A DNA stretch of 64,000 bases from Mycoplasmataceae bacterium (GCA_031261065.1 JAISKD010000008.1:62001-126000); one strand, 5' to 3'. Shown: positions 1-11,706, counted from the stretch's first letter. A program made the numbers and translations. Notes: generated by a model from the sequence alone, not told the origin.

Positions 1-2162
1 ATGGAGCAAGTCCACAAGTTTATAACAAGAAAAATATTTCTTACTTTAAACACCAACTTAAATCTATTGGTTTTGATTATGCTGACAATAGAGAAATAGA
101 TTCAACAGACTCGAAATATTATGAATGAACACAATGAATCTTTTTAAAGCTATTAGAAAAGGGTTTAGCAGTTAAACAAGAAGTTGAAGTTAATTGGTGT
201 TCAGGTTTGTCAACTGTATTAGCTAATGATGAAATTGTAGAGAAAGATGGAGTGATGGTTAGTGACCGTGGAGGTTTTCCAGTTGAAAAACGTCTTATGA
301 ATCAATGAATTCTTAAAATTACAGATTATGCTGATAAGCTAGATGAAAGACTTGCTGACTTAACACAATGACCAGATTCTACTAAAAGCACTGAACATGA
401 ATGAATTGGTAGATCAAAAGGTGCAACAATTCACTTTAAAACAGATAATGGTGTTAATTTTGATGTTTTCACTACAAGACCAGACACAATATATGGTGTT
501 ACTTTCATTGCTTTCGCTCCTGAAAACGAACTTGTGAAGCAAATTACTATTCCAAGTAAAGAAGAAGAAATAAAAGCTTATATTAAGCTTGCAAATTCTA
601 AAACAGAATTACAAAGAAAAGAAGAAACTAAAGATAAAACCGGTGTGTTTACTGGTACATATGCTATTAATCCATTAAATGGTAAAAAAATACCAATCTA
701 TGTTGCTGATTATGTATTAAACAATTATGCTACAGGTATTGTTATGGGAGTACCTGCCCACGATGAAAGAGACTGAGATTTTGCTAAGAACTATAAATTA
801 GATATTTCATTCGTTATAAAATCTGATTCAGAAAATGAATGTTATTCAGGTGATGGAGAACACATTAATTCTGATATTATCAATGGATTGAACAAAGAAC
901 AAGCTATTGATAAAATTATTAAGGTTTTAGAGGAGAAAAACCTTGGTAAGAGTTCAGTTACATACAAACTAAGAAACTGAACTTTTTCACGTCAAAGATA
1001 TTGAGGCGAACCAATTCCTATTCTTTATGATGAGAAAGGACAAATATCTGTTGAAAACGAATTACCAGTCGTGTTGCCTGAAACAGACGATCTTAATTCT
1101 ATTAAGCCATCAGGTGATGGAAGCTCTCCACTTTCAAGTTTTACTGATTGAGTAAATGTTCAAAAAAATGGCAAACATTTAAAACGTGAAACCGACACAA
1201 TGCCAGGTAGTGCGGCCACTTCTTGATTCCCTCTTGCATTTATCACTAAACAAGATGATGGTAGTTACCTTCCTCTTGATTCTAAAGAGGCACAAGAATT
1301 ATTTGCAAGATGAATGCCAGCAGATTACTATGTTTGTGGTTCAGAACACAACACAGGTCACATTTTGTATATGAGATTCTGGTTTATCTTCTTAAAAGAA
1401 ATTGGAATTATCAAAGATAGTACACCGGTTATTAAACTTATAAACCAAGGTTTAATTTTAGGACCAGATGGTAAGAAGATGTCTAAATCAAAAGGTAATA
1501 CAATCGACCCAATGAATGTTGTTGAAACACATGGTGCAGATGCACTTCGTTTATATGCTGCTTTTATGGGACCATATTGCGCAACACTTCCTTGAAGTCC
1601 AAGTGGATTAGACGGTATGAGACGTTGAATTGATAGAGTTTATAGGTTCTATACTGAATTAATTAAAGAAACAACCGATAATGAGAATGAAATTGAACCA
1701 AGCTTAAATATTGCATACAATAAGTTGGTTAGAAATGTAACAAGAAGTCTTGATTCTTCATCATTTAACATTTGTATATCTGAAATGATGATTTATATTA
1801 ATGAATGTTACAAAAATACAAAATTCTATAAAAAACACCTTTTAGGTTTCCTTTCAATTCTTTCTTGTTTTGCACCATTTATTTCTGAGGAAATCAATAT
1901 TGAAGTTCTTAAGAATAAAACACCAATTAGTCAGACAAAGTGACCAACATTTGATGAAGCATTAACAATTGACAAATTATATAATTTACCAATAAGTGAA
2001 AATGGAAAACACAGACACACTATTGAAATTCTTAGAGATACTCCTGAAGCAGAAGTTATTGAAAAAGTTATGGCTGAAGAACGTATTATCTCTATCCTTA
2101 ATGGTAGAAAACCAAAGAAAATTATTTATATTCCAAATAAGATAGTAAATATTATTATTTAA
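1..2162 (+). CDS. leuS: leucyl-tRNA synthetase, 3' part
   Basis: Class I aminoacyl-tRNA synthetase that charges tRNA-Leu in the cytoplasm. The gene enters the window already open (reading frame begins at base 3), so the HIGH motif is outside. Visible in order: the catalytic-domain stretch with YYEWTQWIF (Trp from TGA); the CP1 editing domain with TTRPDTIYG near 475-500 and GVPAHDERD near 750-775; then the KMSKS loop ([10 protein letters not shown], about 1470-1500); then the anticodon-binding and C-terminal domains. Keeping CP1 is worth noting because some mycoplasma LeuRS proteins have lost it. It ends in TAA one base before the next ATG, so it is probably co-transcribed with the following methylase. 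Identity is firm; only the 5' end is missing. Confidence 0.97.
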
Positions 2163-2163
2163 C

Positions 2164-2925
2164 ATGGAATTAATTAAATCAAAGTCTAACAAATTAATTA
2201 AATCCATTACCAAACTTATATCTGATAAAAAGTATCGTGATGAAACTTTCTGTTTTGTTGCCGAAACTTGTAAGGTTGTTAATGATTTAATTGCAAGTGG
2301 TATTAAATGTAGAAATTTAATAATAGCGCACACGAGCAAGTATTTATCTAAATTCCAAGGTCTCAAAGATATCGATATTAGTGTGGTCGACGATGACGTA
2401 TTTAAGTCATTTTCTTCGTTAGCAACATCAGATGGAGTATGCGGTATATTCATTAAAGTCAAAACTAAATTTGTTTACTCACAAGAAGGCAAATATGTTG
2501 TTTTAGATCGTATTCAAAATCCTGGCAATCTTGGTACAATCATCAGAACATGTGTTTGTTTTGGTATTACTGGAATAGTTATTACGAATGATAGTGTTGA
2601 TATTTATAATCCCACAACTATTAGAAGTTCAATGGGCTCTTGTTTTGCGATTCCAATCTTAGTTTCCACTTCATTGAGTGATGAAATAAAAAAGATGCAA
2701 TCAAACAAGATTAAAGTTTATGCTACAATGCTTTCAAAAGAAGCTAAAAAACTAAATGATGTAGTTTTTGATAAAGGAACAGCAGTAATATTTGGAAATG
2801 AAGGAAAGGGATTAGAACCATCTGAAATAAAAGCTGTTGATGAAAGCATATATATACCTATAACAAATAAAACGGATTCTTTAAATGTTTCCATAGCAGC
2901 AGGCATAATTATAAGTAGGATGTAG
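2164..2925 (+). CDS. SpoU/TrmH-family RNA 2'-O-methyltransferase (first copy)
   Basis: A 253-residue SPOUT methylase that should transfer a methyl group from S-adenosylmethionine to a ribose in rRNA or tRNA. The three family motifs are present: NPGNLGTIIRT near residue 119, FGNEGKGL near 210 and SLNVSIAAG near 239, which together form the trefoil-knot cofactor site. The N-terminal 100 residues look like the substrate-binding domain of the RlmB/TrmH type. The start ATG lies one base after the leuS stop and there is no separate promoter, so it is the second gene of a leuS operon. A second, diverged copy lies at 18697-19422. The exact target nucleotide cannot be read from sequence. Confidence 0.9.
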   Translation: MELIKSKSNKLIKSITKLISDKKYRDETFCFVAETCKVVNDLIASGIKCRNLIIAHTSKYLSKFQGLKDIDISVVDDDVFKSFSSLATSDGVCGIFIKVKTKFVYSQEGKYVVLDRIQNPGNLGTIIRTCVCFGITGIVITNDSVDIYNPTTIRSSMGSCFAIPILVSTSLSDEIKKMQSNKIKVYATMLSKEAKKLNDVVFDKGTAVIFGNEGKGLEPSEIKAVDESIYIPITNKTDSLNVSIAAGIIISRM

Positions 2926-2926
2926 T

Positions 2927-3670
2927 ATGAAATTTAAAAGGCACACAATTATTTTTAAAAAGAGACATTTCTTATTTTCAAAAGGAAACGTTTTCTTTAT
3001 TCACGGTTTTGACTCAAATTGAACCGTTCATAAAAATTTACTTATGGATCTTTACCACGAAGGTTACAACATTTACACAGTGGATTTACCAAACCATGGA
3101 TTAAATATAGATTTTGATAGACAATTTTTATTTTTAGACTACATCAGGTTTTGTAAAGGATACGTCAATCTTAAAAATAAGAAAAAGGTAATATTGATCG
3201 GACATTCTATGGGTGGTGGTATAGTTTCAGCTATCTCTCACCAAATTAAAAATCTTAAAGCAGTAGTTCTATTAGACCCTTTGCAAAAAGGAGCTAAAGC
3301 ACACAAAGCCAAGAGACTTCTTGCTAGTATTTTCAACAAAGAATTACATGAAAAAGTCAAGAACTGACTTGCACCAAAAGCGGCAAATAAAAATTTTGAC
3401 GGTAAGAAACTGCTTTCTGATTTAACATCTGAAGCTAGCGATAAAATAATTAATTACGGTTTAAGCAGAATTGATGTTCCATTGTTAGTTGTTTTCGGTG
3501 AAAATGATTACATCATACCTCCAGAACCATCTGTTGAGCACATTAAAGAAAATGCTAAAAAATCCCCACTTATAAAAGTTGTCCTTATTAAAAAAGCTGA
3601 ACACTCTCCTGGTGTTGAAAATGAAAAAGAAACACTGAAAGAAATAACTTCTTTTTTATTAAATATATAA
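2927..3670 (+). CDS. alpha/beta hydrolase
   Basis: A 247-residue cytoplasmic serine hydrolase of the alpha/beta fold. It has an oxyanion-hole HGF segment (FFIHGFDSNW), a nucleophile elbow GHSMGGG with Ser94, a likely acid in GENDYIIP (Asp194) and the catalytic His in AEHSPG (His226). Such mycoplasma enzymes are usually annotated as esterases, lipases or lysophospholipases; the substrate cannot be predicted here. The ATG begins two bases after the stop of the upstream methylase, so it belongs to the leuS operon. One in-frame TGA (about 3367) is read as Trp. Confidence 0.88.
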
Positions 3671-3680
3671 TTATAGATAT

Positions 3681-4397
3681 ATGCCACGTAAACACTTAGT
3701 TGCATCCGGAATTAATAAGAAACAACAGCTTCAAGCAAAGGTTTGACAAAAACTTGCCAGAGAAATAAAAGCTGCTGTTAAAGTTGGCGGTCCAAATATT
3801 GATGCAAATCCACGTCTTAAAGCTGCCGTTGATAAAGCGCTACAAAATAACTTGTCTAGAGAATCAATCGAAAGAAACATTAATGGTTCAAACAATGCTG
3901 AAGACTCTAAACAAGTTGAGTTTGAATGCTACGGACCACAAGGAATACAAATTATAGTTGGTGGTTTAACTGATAATGTTAACAGAATCACTTCTAATTT
4001 AAGAGGGTACTTATCTAAACTTCACGGAGATATAGCAAAACAAAACTCAGTTAAAATATTTTTTGATAATGTTGGTTATATAGCTGTTCTAAAAACAGAC
4101 GCTATCAACATTGACAAAATAATGGAAAGCACAATGCCATATGAGGTTATTGATATTGTTGATCAAGAAGATGCAATTGAAGTAAAAGTATCTCCTAAAG
4201 ACTTCTATGCCGCCAAACAAGCACTATCCGATGGCAATGCTAAAATACTTGATGCTGAAATAAAACTAATGCCTCAAAACATCATTACAGAGTTAACGCA
4301 AGAAAATGTTGATAAACTTGAGCGTTTTATTGATTCATGTAACGAAGATGATGATATGCAATGAGTTGTTACTAATTACGAAGGCGACTATAATTAG
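3681..4397 (+). CDS. yebC: YebC/PmpR family protein
   Basis: A 238-residue member of the YebC/PmpR family, known as DNA-binding regulators and, more recently, as ribosome-associated factors that help translate proline stretches. The N-terminus (MPRKHLVASGINKKQQ followed by LAREIKAAVKVGG) and the central CYGPQGIQIIVGGLTDN segment match the family. The last 11 codons follow a TGA Trp, so a standard-code reading would truncate it. TATAAT at 3666-3671 lies nine bases before the ATG and overlaps the stop of the hydrolase gene, so a very short leader is likely. Many YebC proteins begin MAGHSKW; this one has a diverged first segment. Confidence 0.93.
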
Positions 4398-4405
4398 TAT
4401 TACTT

Positions 4406-4428
4406 CTTATTTATTTATAATAAATAAG
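4406..4428 (+). promoter_or_regulatory. ackA promoter inside a perfect 9-bp inverted repeat
   Basis: CTTATTTAT (4406-4414) and ATAAATAAG (4420-4428) are perfect reverse complements with a five-base loop. The -10 hexamer TATAAT (4416-4421) sits in the centre, and the ackA ATG follows nine bases after it. The dyad could be an operator or a weak hairpin at the end of yebC; an all-AT stem would be poor as a terminator. Function is inferred from position only. Confidence 0.5.
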
Positions 4429-4430
4429 AT

Positions 4431-5612
4431 ATGATCAATAAGAAAGTTATTGTTATAAACGGCGGAAGTAATACCATTAAGTTTAAGACATTCGATTACA
4501 ATACGTTAAACGTTGTGTGTAGCGGTGCGTGCAAACGTATAACTGTTGATGGTGTTTTCACGTTAAAAATTAACGGTAAAGTTATTGATGAAAAAGCAGA
4601 TTTTACAACATTTAACAAAGCCATAAAATATTTGGTTAACGCTTTTAAAAAATATGGTCTGATTGCAAATAGTGCCGATATAATCGCTTTTGGACACAGA
4701 ATAGTACGTGGTTCAAGCGAGAATGATAAAGCTCAAGTCATTAATAAAAAAGTATTTAATGATATTAAAAAGAATTGTTTTACAGCTCCATTGCACAATA
4801 AACCAGAATTAGTTGTAATCAAAGCATTTAAAGATGTTTTACCAACTTCTAAGCATGTAGCTGTATTTGATAGTGCATTTCACCTAACAATGCCTAAGCT
4901 AAATTATTTTTACCCCGTTGAGAAAAAGCTTCGAGAGAAATATGATATCAGAAGATATGGAGCACATGGAACTTCATACAAATACATCACAGCAAAAATG
5001 CAAGGCATTTTAAAGAAAAAAGAAAACAACCTAATAATTTGTCATCTTGGTAGTGGCTGTTCAATATGCGCAATTAAAGATTCAAAATCTTATGACACAT
5101 CTATGGGTTATACGCCACTAGAAGGTTTACTTATGTCAACAAGATGTGGAAATATTGATGGTGGTATTATTCTAGACCTTACACAAAACGGTATTAAACC
5201 AGAAAACCTTAACAACTTATTAAATAAAGAGTCTGGTTGATACTCTATAAGCGGTATGGCGGATATGCAAGATAATTGTCAAGTATATAAAACAAATAAA
5301 AATGCAGCCTTCGCAATAGAATTATTTTGTAAACGAGTTGCGGACTACATTGTTACTTATGCAAATAATCTTGAGAACATCGACGCTATAGTGTTTACTG
5401 GTGGTATCGGAGAAAACTCGCCATTTTTAGTTAATGAAATAATTAAACGTGTTAAATTATTAAAACTTAAAATAGACAGTAGCTTAATTTGTAAAAAATA
5501 TGTTGATGATTATAAACTAATAAGCGCCAAAGATTCAGAATGTAAAATCTATTGTGTGAAAACGGATGAAGAAAAACAAATCGCAATAGAAGTAAGGGAG
5601 TTAATAGATTAG
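4431..5612 (+). CDS. ackA: acetate kinase
   Basis: A 393-residue acetate kinase (family about 400) that makes ATP and acetate from acetyl phosphate, the last step of the phosphotransacetylase-acetate kinase route used by fermenting mollicutes. Family motifs are in order: VINGGSNTIKF at the N-terminus, FGHRIV, PLHNKPE with the catalytic His near residue 122, VFDSAFH, YGAHGTS, the ATP-binding LGSGCS, DTSMGYTPLEGL, STRCGNIDGG with the transition-state Arg, and FTGGIGENS near the C-terminus. Some positions are unusual (LGSG for LGNG, TRCGN for TRSGD), but the expected catalytic residues are kept. No pta is in the window. A TGA Trp occurs at 5238-5240. Confidence 0.95.
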
Positions 5613-5613
5613 T

Positions 5614-7320
5614 ATGTCCGGAGATTCATTATTGTTTTGATTAATACTTAGTTTTATCGGTATACTAATTCTTTTTTTCCTTGTGCTTACAGTAATGTTT
5701 ATTTGTCATTACGATAATACTAAAAAAATGTTTAGGATCAAGGAAGAAATAAGTGAAATTTTTATGATTACTGAAACTAATAAATTCAAATACTTATCAT
5801 CGTTAGCAAAAAATAATAAGAAAATAAATGAAATTTTATCATCACTCGTAGGTTATAAAACAGAATTGATTGAGGCCATAAAAATAATCAAACTTAAGAT
5901 TTTTAAAGCTACTGAACTTAATGCCAACTATTTATATTTCCCAACAAGAAAAATTATCGTTGACATACAAAATGATTTAAAAAAATGCGAACAATTATCT
6001 GACAAAATTAAGAAAATTTCAGAAGTTTCTTCTCAGTATACAAAAAATATTTCTAACTTGATTGTTGATTACCGATATATTACAGCATCACTTATTACTT
6101 TCTATGATTACAATTTAGCATTGGAATACAGAAATGAATTCTTTAGAGAAATGTTGGAGAATGTTCAAGAAAAATTAATTGAGTCTAATAACTTTATTTC
6201 AAATGTTAATGATGAAAAACTTTTCCCAAGCTTGCTTGCACTTAATAACAGCATAGATACCTTCTACAAAAATATTAATGATTATTATTTAACTAGCAAA
6301 ATTCACGTTCACCTAAGAGCTCTAAAAGCACGTATTGAAACTGAGTTAAAACCAGCAATTAAAAATTTATCATCAATAGACCAAACATTTGTTCAACAAG
6401 CAACCAATAAGAGTGGAATACATTTAGATCAAATCAAGACAGCATTAATGAACAGAGACGTAGTTGCTGCTAAATCTCTGTCTATTGTAGCGTGTCGTGA
6501 TTTAGAAACTAGTGTTTGAAAAATTGAGACTGGTGATAAAACAAATCTATTAGTTCAACGTTCTATTAAATGAGTTAATGACCAAATATTAGCACTTAAA
6601 AAGATTAACAAAGCCACAAGTGAATCTTTATTCAAAATTAGAAATAATCTAGGAGGTAAAGACTATAAACTTGAAACAGAAATCGGAAATATTGCGTTAA
6701 AAATTAATGACCTTTCCTTATCATATGCATCATTGACTGATTTATATTCTGGTTATGATGCTGTTGAAAGACATAAAATTATTCATAGAATAGATGAAAC
6801 AGTGGCACAAATTTACGATTTAAAGGATAGAGTGGCTAATTTGGCAAAAGCGATTAGTGAGGCATATGGAGAATCTATTGTAATTTTTGATAAACTATCA
6901 AATTTAAAATTATTCTTCGCACAACTGCTTGGACATAAACTATCAAGTGGAAATACACCAATCGAAAATTTGGAAATATATAAACGTAATTTGAGCACAA
7001 TTGATACTCTTTATGAAAAACTTTCTGCAGATTATTCTGGCAATAAGGAAGTTGTTGAAAATGAAATTGAACATTTACAAGAAGAAGTAGCTTTGATTGT
7101 TCAAACATATGCATTAGATAAAACACTTAAAGTGTATGCTGAAAGACTTATATTTTTCACAAACAAGTATCGTAATGAAGCGGCAGAAATCAAACAATTT
7201 CTTAATTTAGCAGAGGCTTTTTATAAAAAAGGCGAATATTCAAATACTGTTAATCTACTTATAGACACACTATCATTAATTAAAGAATCAGCGGAGGGAA
7301 GCAAAATAGCCTTTAATTAA
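5614..7320 (+). CDS. ezrA: EzrA-like septation ring regulator
   Basis: A 568-residue protein with one N-terminal membrane helix (about residues 5-28) followed by a long helical, coiled-coil-rich cytoplasmic part. Length and topology match Firmicute EzrA (about 560-570 residues), a membrane-anchored regulator of FtsZ ring assembly. The C-terminal segment, with AERLIFFTNKYRN and then LAEAFYKKGEYSNTVN, resembles the conserved EzrA end. It starts one base after the ackA stop, and the helicase ATG follows its own stop by one base, so all three are probably one transcript. Two TGA codons are read as Trp. An EzrA relative in a wall-less cell is notable. Unrelated coiled-coil proteins are the main alternative. 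Confidence 0.72.
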
Positions 7321-7321
7321 T

Positions 7322-8686
7322 ATGTACTTTACATCACTACAACTCAAAAAATTTATTTATAAAACATTATCTCAAAGCAATATCTCTGAAGCTACGAAAA
7401 TTCAAGAAGAAGTATTGCCATGAACAATTCTTAATAAAAGTGCAATTATCACTTCAAGAACTGGTAGTGGTAAAACACTTTGTTATTTATTGCCAATTTT
7501 AAATAATATTGATTTAGAATATAAAGAAGTGCAAGCACTTATTGTGTTGCCTACTAAAGAACTTGCTCGTCAGGTTTTCTCTAAATTAGAAGAATTTAAA
7601 AAGAATGAACCGCTACTTAAGACACTACTATTAGTTGGTAATGAAGATCAAAAAAGACAGATTGATAAACTTAAATGTTCTAAACCTCAAATAGTTGTAG
7701 GTACGATCGGGAAAGTTCACGAATTCGTTAAAAACAAATTGATCACTAAGAAAATTAAAACATTCGTTCTTGATGAAGTTGACATGCTATTCGATTTAGG
7801 CTTTAAAAAGATAGTTGACGAATTGTTCAGCGCTATCGATTCAAACAATCTACAAAAAATTGTTTGTAGTGCTACTGCTCATGAATCATTTGCTGGTCAA
7901 TTGAAAAAACATTTAAAGAATACAAAAGTATTCTCAACATCTAGTTCAATATGAGAAAACAAACAAATTAAGCATACGATTGTTTACTCTAAAGATAACT
8001 ACAATCCATACGATACTCTTGTAAGATTCTTACCTAATATTAACCCTTACTTTTGTATAATCTTTGCCAACACTAAAGATGAAGTAAATAAGATTTATCA
8101 GATTCTAGTAAATCAAAAATACAATGTTGCAATGCTTCATAAAGATTTAACAACAAGAGAAAGAAAGAATACGTTTAAAGATATTAATGCAAACAAACTT
8201 CAATACCTTGTAGCTACTGATTTAGCTTCAAGAGGTATTGATGTTGTAGGAGCTGATGTTGTTATTTCGTTTGGTTTGCCTGACGAAGATATTTGATATA
8301 TTCACCGAGCAGGTAGAGTTGGCCGATATAAAAATATCGGTGAAGTATTCGTTATATATAAAAATGGTATAGATAATAAAATCATTAAATTCTCGCACAA
8401 TCGTATCGATTGATGCTACTCATTACTAAATAGTGACAATACATTAAGTGATAAACCATTGAGACTTAAAGCTCCAAGGAAGATAGTTTTTGATGCAAAA
8501 ACAAATAATGAGATTAGAAAAATAATTAACGTTAATTCTCGTAAAGTTAAACCAGGATACAAAAAAAGAATTAAAGAACAAATCCAAAAGGTTAAGCAGA
8601 AAAAGAAACGAGAATATATAGAGTCAAAAGTTAAACAGAACTTACTAAGAAAAAACATAGAAGAATCTAAGAAAAGGAATATATAA
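7322..8686 (+). CDS. DEAD-box RNA helicase (DEVD variant)
   Basis: A 454-residue ATP-dependent RNA helicase. Motifs in order: Q-motif region at the N-terminus (EATKIQEEVLP), Walker A TGSGKT at residues 47-52, PTKELARQ (Ia), DEVD at 151-154 in place of DEAD (II), SAT (III), LVATDLASRGID (V) and HRAGRVGR (VI). A lysine- and arginine-rich tail of about 75 residues probably binds RNA. Such enzymes remodel rRNA during ribosome assembly or unwind mRNA in decay. It lies directly behind ezrA with no promoter visible. Four or more TGA codons are read as Trp. The specific subfamily (CshA, CshB or other) cannot be set. Confidence 0.92.
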
Positions 8687-8695
8687 TAAGTACGT

Positions 8696-8707
8696 TATAA
8701 GTTTTTT
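8696..8707 (+). promoter_or_regulatory. -10 element TATAAG, leaderless type
   Basis: TATAAG at 8696-8701 is followed by exactly six bases (all T) and then the ATG of the ATP-grasp gene. Transcription starting about six to seven bases after the -10 would begin at the start codon. No convincing -35 or Shine-Dalgarno sequence is present. Confidence 0.6.
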
Positions 8708-10426
8708 ATGATAACAACTGACAACAAAAAGAAAGCCGTAGTATTGGTTGATCCAATATCTACACCACGCCGTCTTATTCCGATTATTCATGATAAAGGA
8801 TTAACTCCAATTGTTGTCTTTACAAATTATTCTTTACATCCAGAAAATGAAGTATATGAATTATCATCACTTATAGATGAAACTATTCAAGATATGACAA
8901 ATGAATTTGGCGAATACGCTGTATTCATTAATGAACCCATGGAGTTTAGTGAATTATTTACTACACTTTCTCAATACGAGGTGAAAGCTGTAATTAAAGG
9001 TTCTGATGGTGGAGTTAGACTTGGAGAGCAAATCGCACAAGCATTTAAATTGCCTTCCAATGCTGAAAATTTCTTTGATTGAGCGATGGACAAAAACGCT
9101 GTTAATCAAAAGTTAGCAGAGAAAAAAGTTCGTTCAATAAAGACGGTTATTTGTAATAGAAACGATAGCGTTAGTTCTATTATTTCAAAAATTGGTGGGA
9201 TATTTCCTTTGTTCGTTAAACCTTCACTAGGTGCCGGTGGAGCCAATTCTTATACAATATATACCGAGAACAACCTTACAAGAGTTTTAGAAGAAATTTT
9301 TTCTCTTAAAGCCGGTGATAAGTATTTATACGATGAATTATTGGTACAAGAATTAATAGACGGTGAAGAATATGTTGTTAATACTTATAGCGAAAACGGT
9401 ATACATTATGTAAGTGATGTATGAAAATATGTAAAAGCTGTTACTAAAACAGGAGCATTTATATATCGTAACACTATCCTACTTAAAGGAAAAAGTGTAG
9501 TTAAAGAAGATTGTGTTAAATATGCAATCGATGTTCTAAATGCTTTAGGTTTTAAAGAAGGACCATGTCATATGGAAATAAAAGTTGACACAAAAGGACC
9601 AGTTTTAATTGAATGTAACTGAAGAACAATGGGAGGTAGTCAATTTTATGACAAACCAGTTTGTCTTGGTCTTTCACAAAACGAACTATATTTAACAACT
9701 GCACTTGATAATAAATGATTGTATACAAATGCGAGAAATAAACTAGCAGAATATGAATATTATTGTGAATGTCTGGATGTTATGCCACAAGTTTATGGAA
9801 CTGTTAAAAAAATTAATATTCCACATTTGCTTAAAAAGCTTAAATCATTCCACACTGATGTAATTTTCATTAAAGAAGGACATAAAGTTATTCCTGCTCA
9901 ATCTATTGATGATGACCTTGGTAATCTTCAGTTTATGAGCAAAGATTATGAAACAATAAAAAAAGACACAGAGTTATTTACTGAGATTGAAGATAACTAT
10001 CTTGAGTTATTTTTTGAGTTCGAAGAAACTAAAGATCATGAACTAAATTTACAACCTACGTCAGTTCAAGAATATGAAGTTTTCAAAGACTTCACTAATA
10101 AAGAAAAAGTCGCTGTCATCACAGATGAGCCAGATAAGTTTGCTGACTATGAAATAATAGATGACTTTCATCATGCACAACACCTGAAATGTAAATACAT
10201 TTTGGTTGATGTAAAAAGTGTATCAAAAGATATAACAGAATGTTATGATTTCATCGATGACATTGAAAAAATAGTTGATCAAGATACAACAATAGTTTTC
10301 TCAAATAAAACATTAAATGCTGCACCGTACGGATTTGAATATTTATTGTGTTTAAATAATTTAACACCAATCATTCCGAGTGATTCTCGTTTGGTAAGTG
10401 GTTTTAGTTTTTGATTCAAGGACTAA
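8708..10426 (+). CDS. ATP-grasp carboxylate-amine ligase-like protein
   Basis: A 572-residue protein with a Rossmann-like N-terminal domain, a central ATP-grasp fold (about residues 125-340) and a roughly 230-residue C-terminal part I do not recognise. ATP-grasp signs: FVKPSLGAGGANS (phosphate-binding loop), VQELIDGEEYVVNTYSENG followed by VSDVWKYVK, and the metal-binding acid/Asn pair in VLIECNWRTMGG. The DGEEYVVNT...SDVW pattern recalls L-amino-acid ligases such as BacD rather than carbamoyl-phosphate synthetase or biotin carboxylase. Such enzymes join a carboxylate to an amine through an acyl phosphate. No biosynthetic partner gene is nearby. Its own leaderless-type promoter suggests a stand-alone gene. 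The stop overlaps that of obg on the other strand. Confidence 0.8.
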
Positions 10427-11706
10427 TCTACTTGAAATTGTACACCATTAAGCAACAGTGTATCACCTGTTTTAGCACCAGCTTTTTTAGCAACTTCATC
10501 TAAATTAACGGTTTGCATTTTCTGATTGAATCTCACAATATTATCCTTTGTATCTAATGGTATTTTGTGTTGTCAATAAGTTAAAAATGGAGAATTCACT
10601 TCGAATATACCATCTACCTTGATTACATCAACTGATTTGTCGACGTTTGACTCCTTTAATTTAATCTCAATCTTTTTAGATTTTTTTGCTTGCTCATTTT
10701 CGGCTCTCTTTATTTTAGTTATTATCTTTCCGCATTCATCGAAAACTTTATCAAGCAATTTATCAATACCATCATTCTCTTTTGAACTTATAAATGATAC
10801 ATTCTTAAATTTAGCTGAAATTTTCTTAATATTAGCTTTCGATCATTCTGTGTCAGCTTTACTAGCCACAAGAATAATGTTTTTATTTAATAAAATTTTT
10901 GAATATTTTTTAAGTTCGTCATTTATTTGTTTAATGGATAATAAAACATCTTCATTGTCATTTGGATCTAGTGAAACTAAATGAATTAAAACATAACATC
11001 TTTCTATATGTTTTAAGAACTCATGCCCTAACCCCTTTCCGCTGCTTGCTCCCTTTATTAATCCAGGCATATCCGCGAATATTAATTCTTTCCCTTTGTT
11101 CTTAACAACGCCTAGAACCGGTGTTATAGTTGTAAACTGATAATTAGCAATCTTTGGTTTGGCGTTTGATATTAAATTAATTAAAGTTGATTTTCCTGCA
11201 TTAGGAAATCCAACAATACCAACATCAGCAATATATCTAATCTTAAGTAATATTTCTTTCGTTTCTCCTAAATCACCATTCTCGTGGAGAGTTGGCACCT
11301 TATTGAATGATGATTTAAAAAAGGCATTTCCATATCCGCCTTTACCGCCCTTACAAATAACAAATTCCTGACCAACACTTAATATATCAACGATTATTTT
11401 TTCTGTTTCCGCATCATAAACAGTAGTTCCAACTGGAACCTTGATGTAAACATCCTTCCCAGCTCTACCAGACATCTTTGCAGTAAAGCCACGTTCTCCA
11501 TCTTCGGCTGATATTTTCTTTTTGTTTCTTATATCGAAAAGTGTTGAAACATTATTATCACCAATAATAATAACATCTCCTCCTTTTCCGCCATCACCAC
11601 CATAAGGACCACCATATGGAACACCAGCTTCTCGTCGTCATGATACTATTCCATATCCACCACTACCAGACTTTACCAATAATTTAGCTTCATCAACAAA
11701 CTGCAT
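10423..11706 (-). CDS. obg: Obg family GTPase
   Basis: A 427-residue GTPase (family about 430) acting in late 50S ribosome assembly. The N-terminal Obg fold is glycine-rich; the G domain has GFPNAGKS (about residues 166-173), the threonine switch I segment (YQFTTITP), DMPGLIKGAS (G3) and, as G4, SKAD where most Obg proteins have NKxD. The C-terminal OCT domain follows a TGA Trp and ends in VDVQFQVD just before the stop. TATAAT lies six bases before the ATG, so the mRNA is probably leaderless. Stop codon TAG overlaps the TAA of the convergent ATP-grasp gene. Confidence 0.96.
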
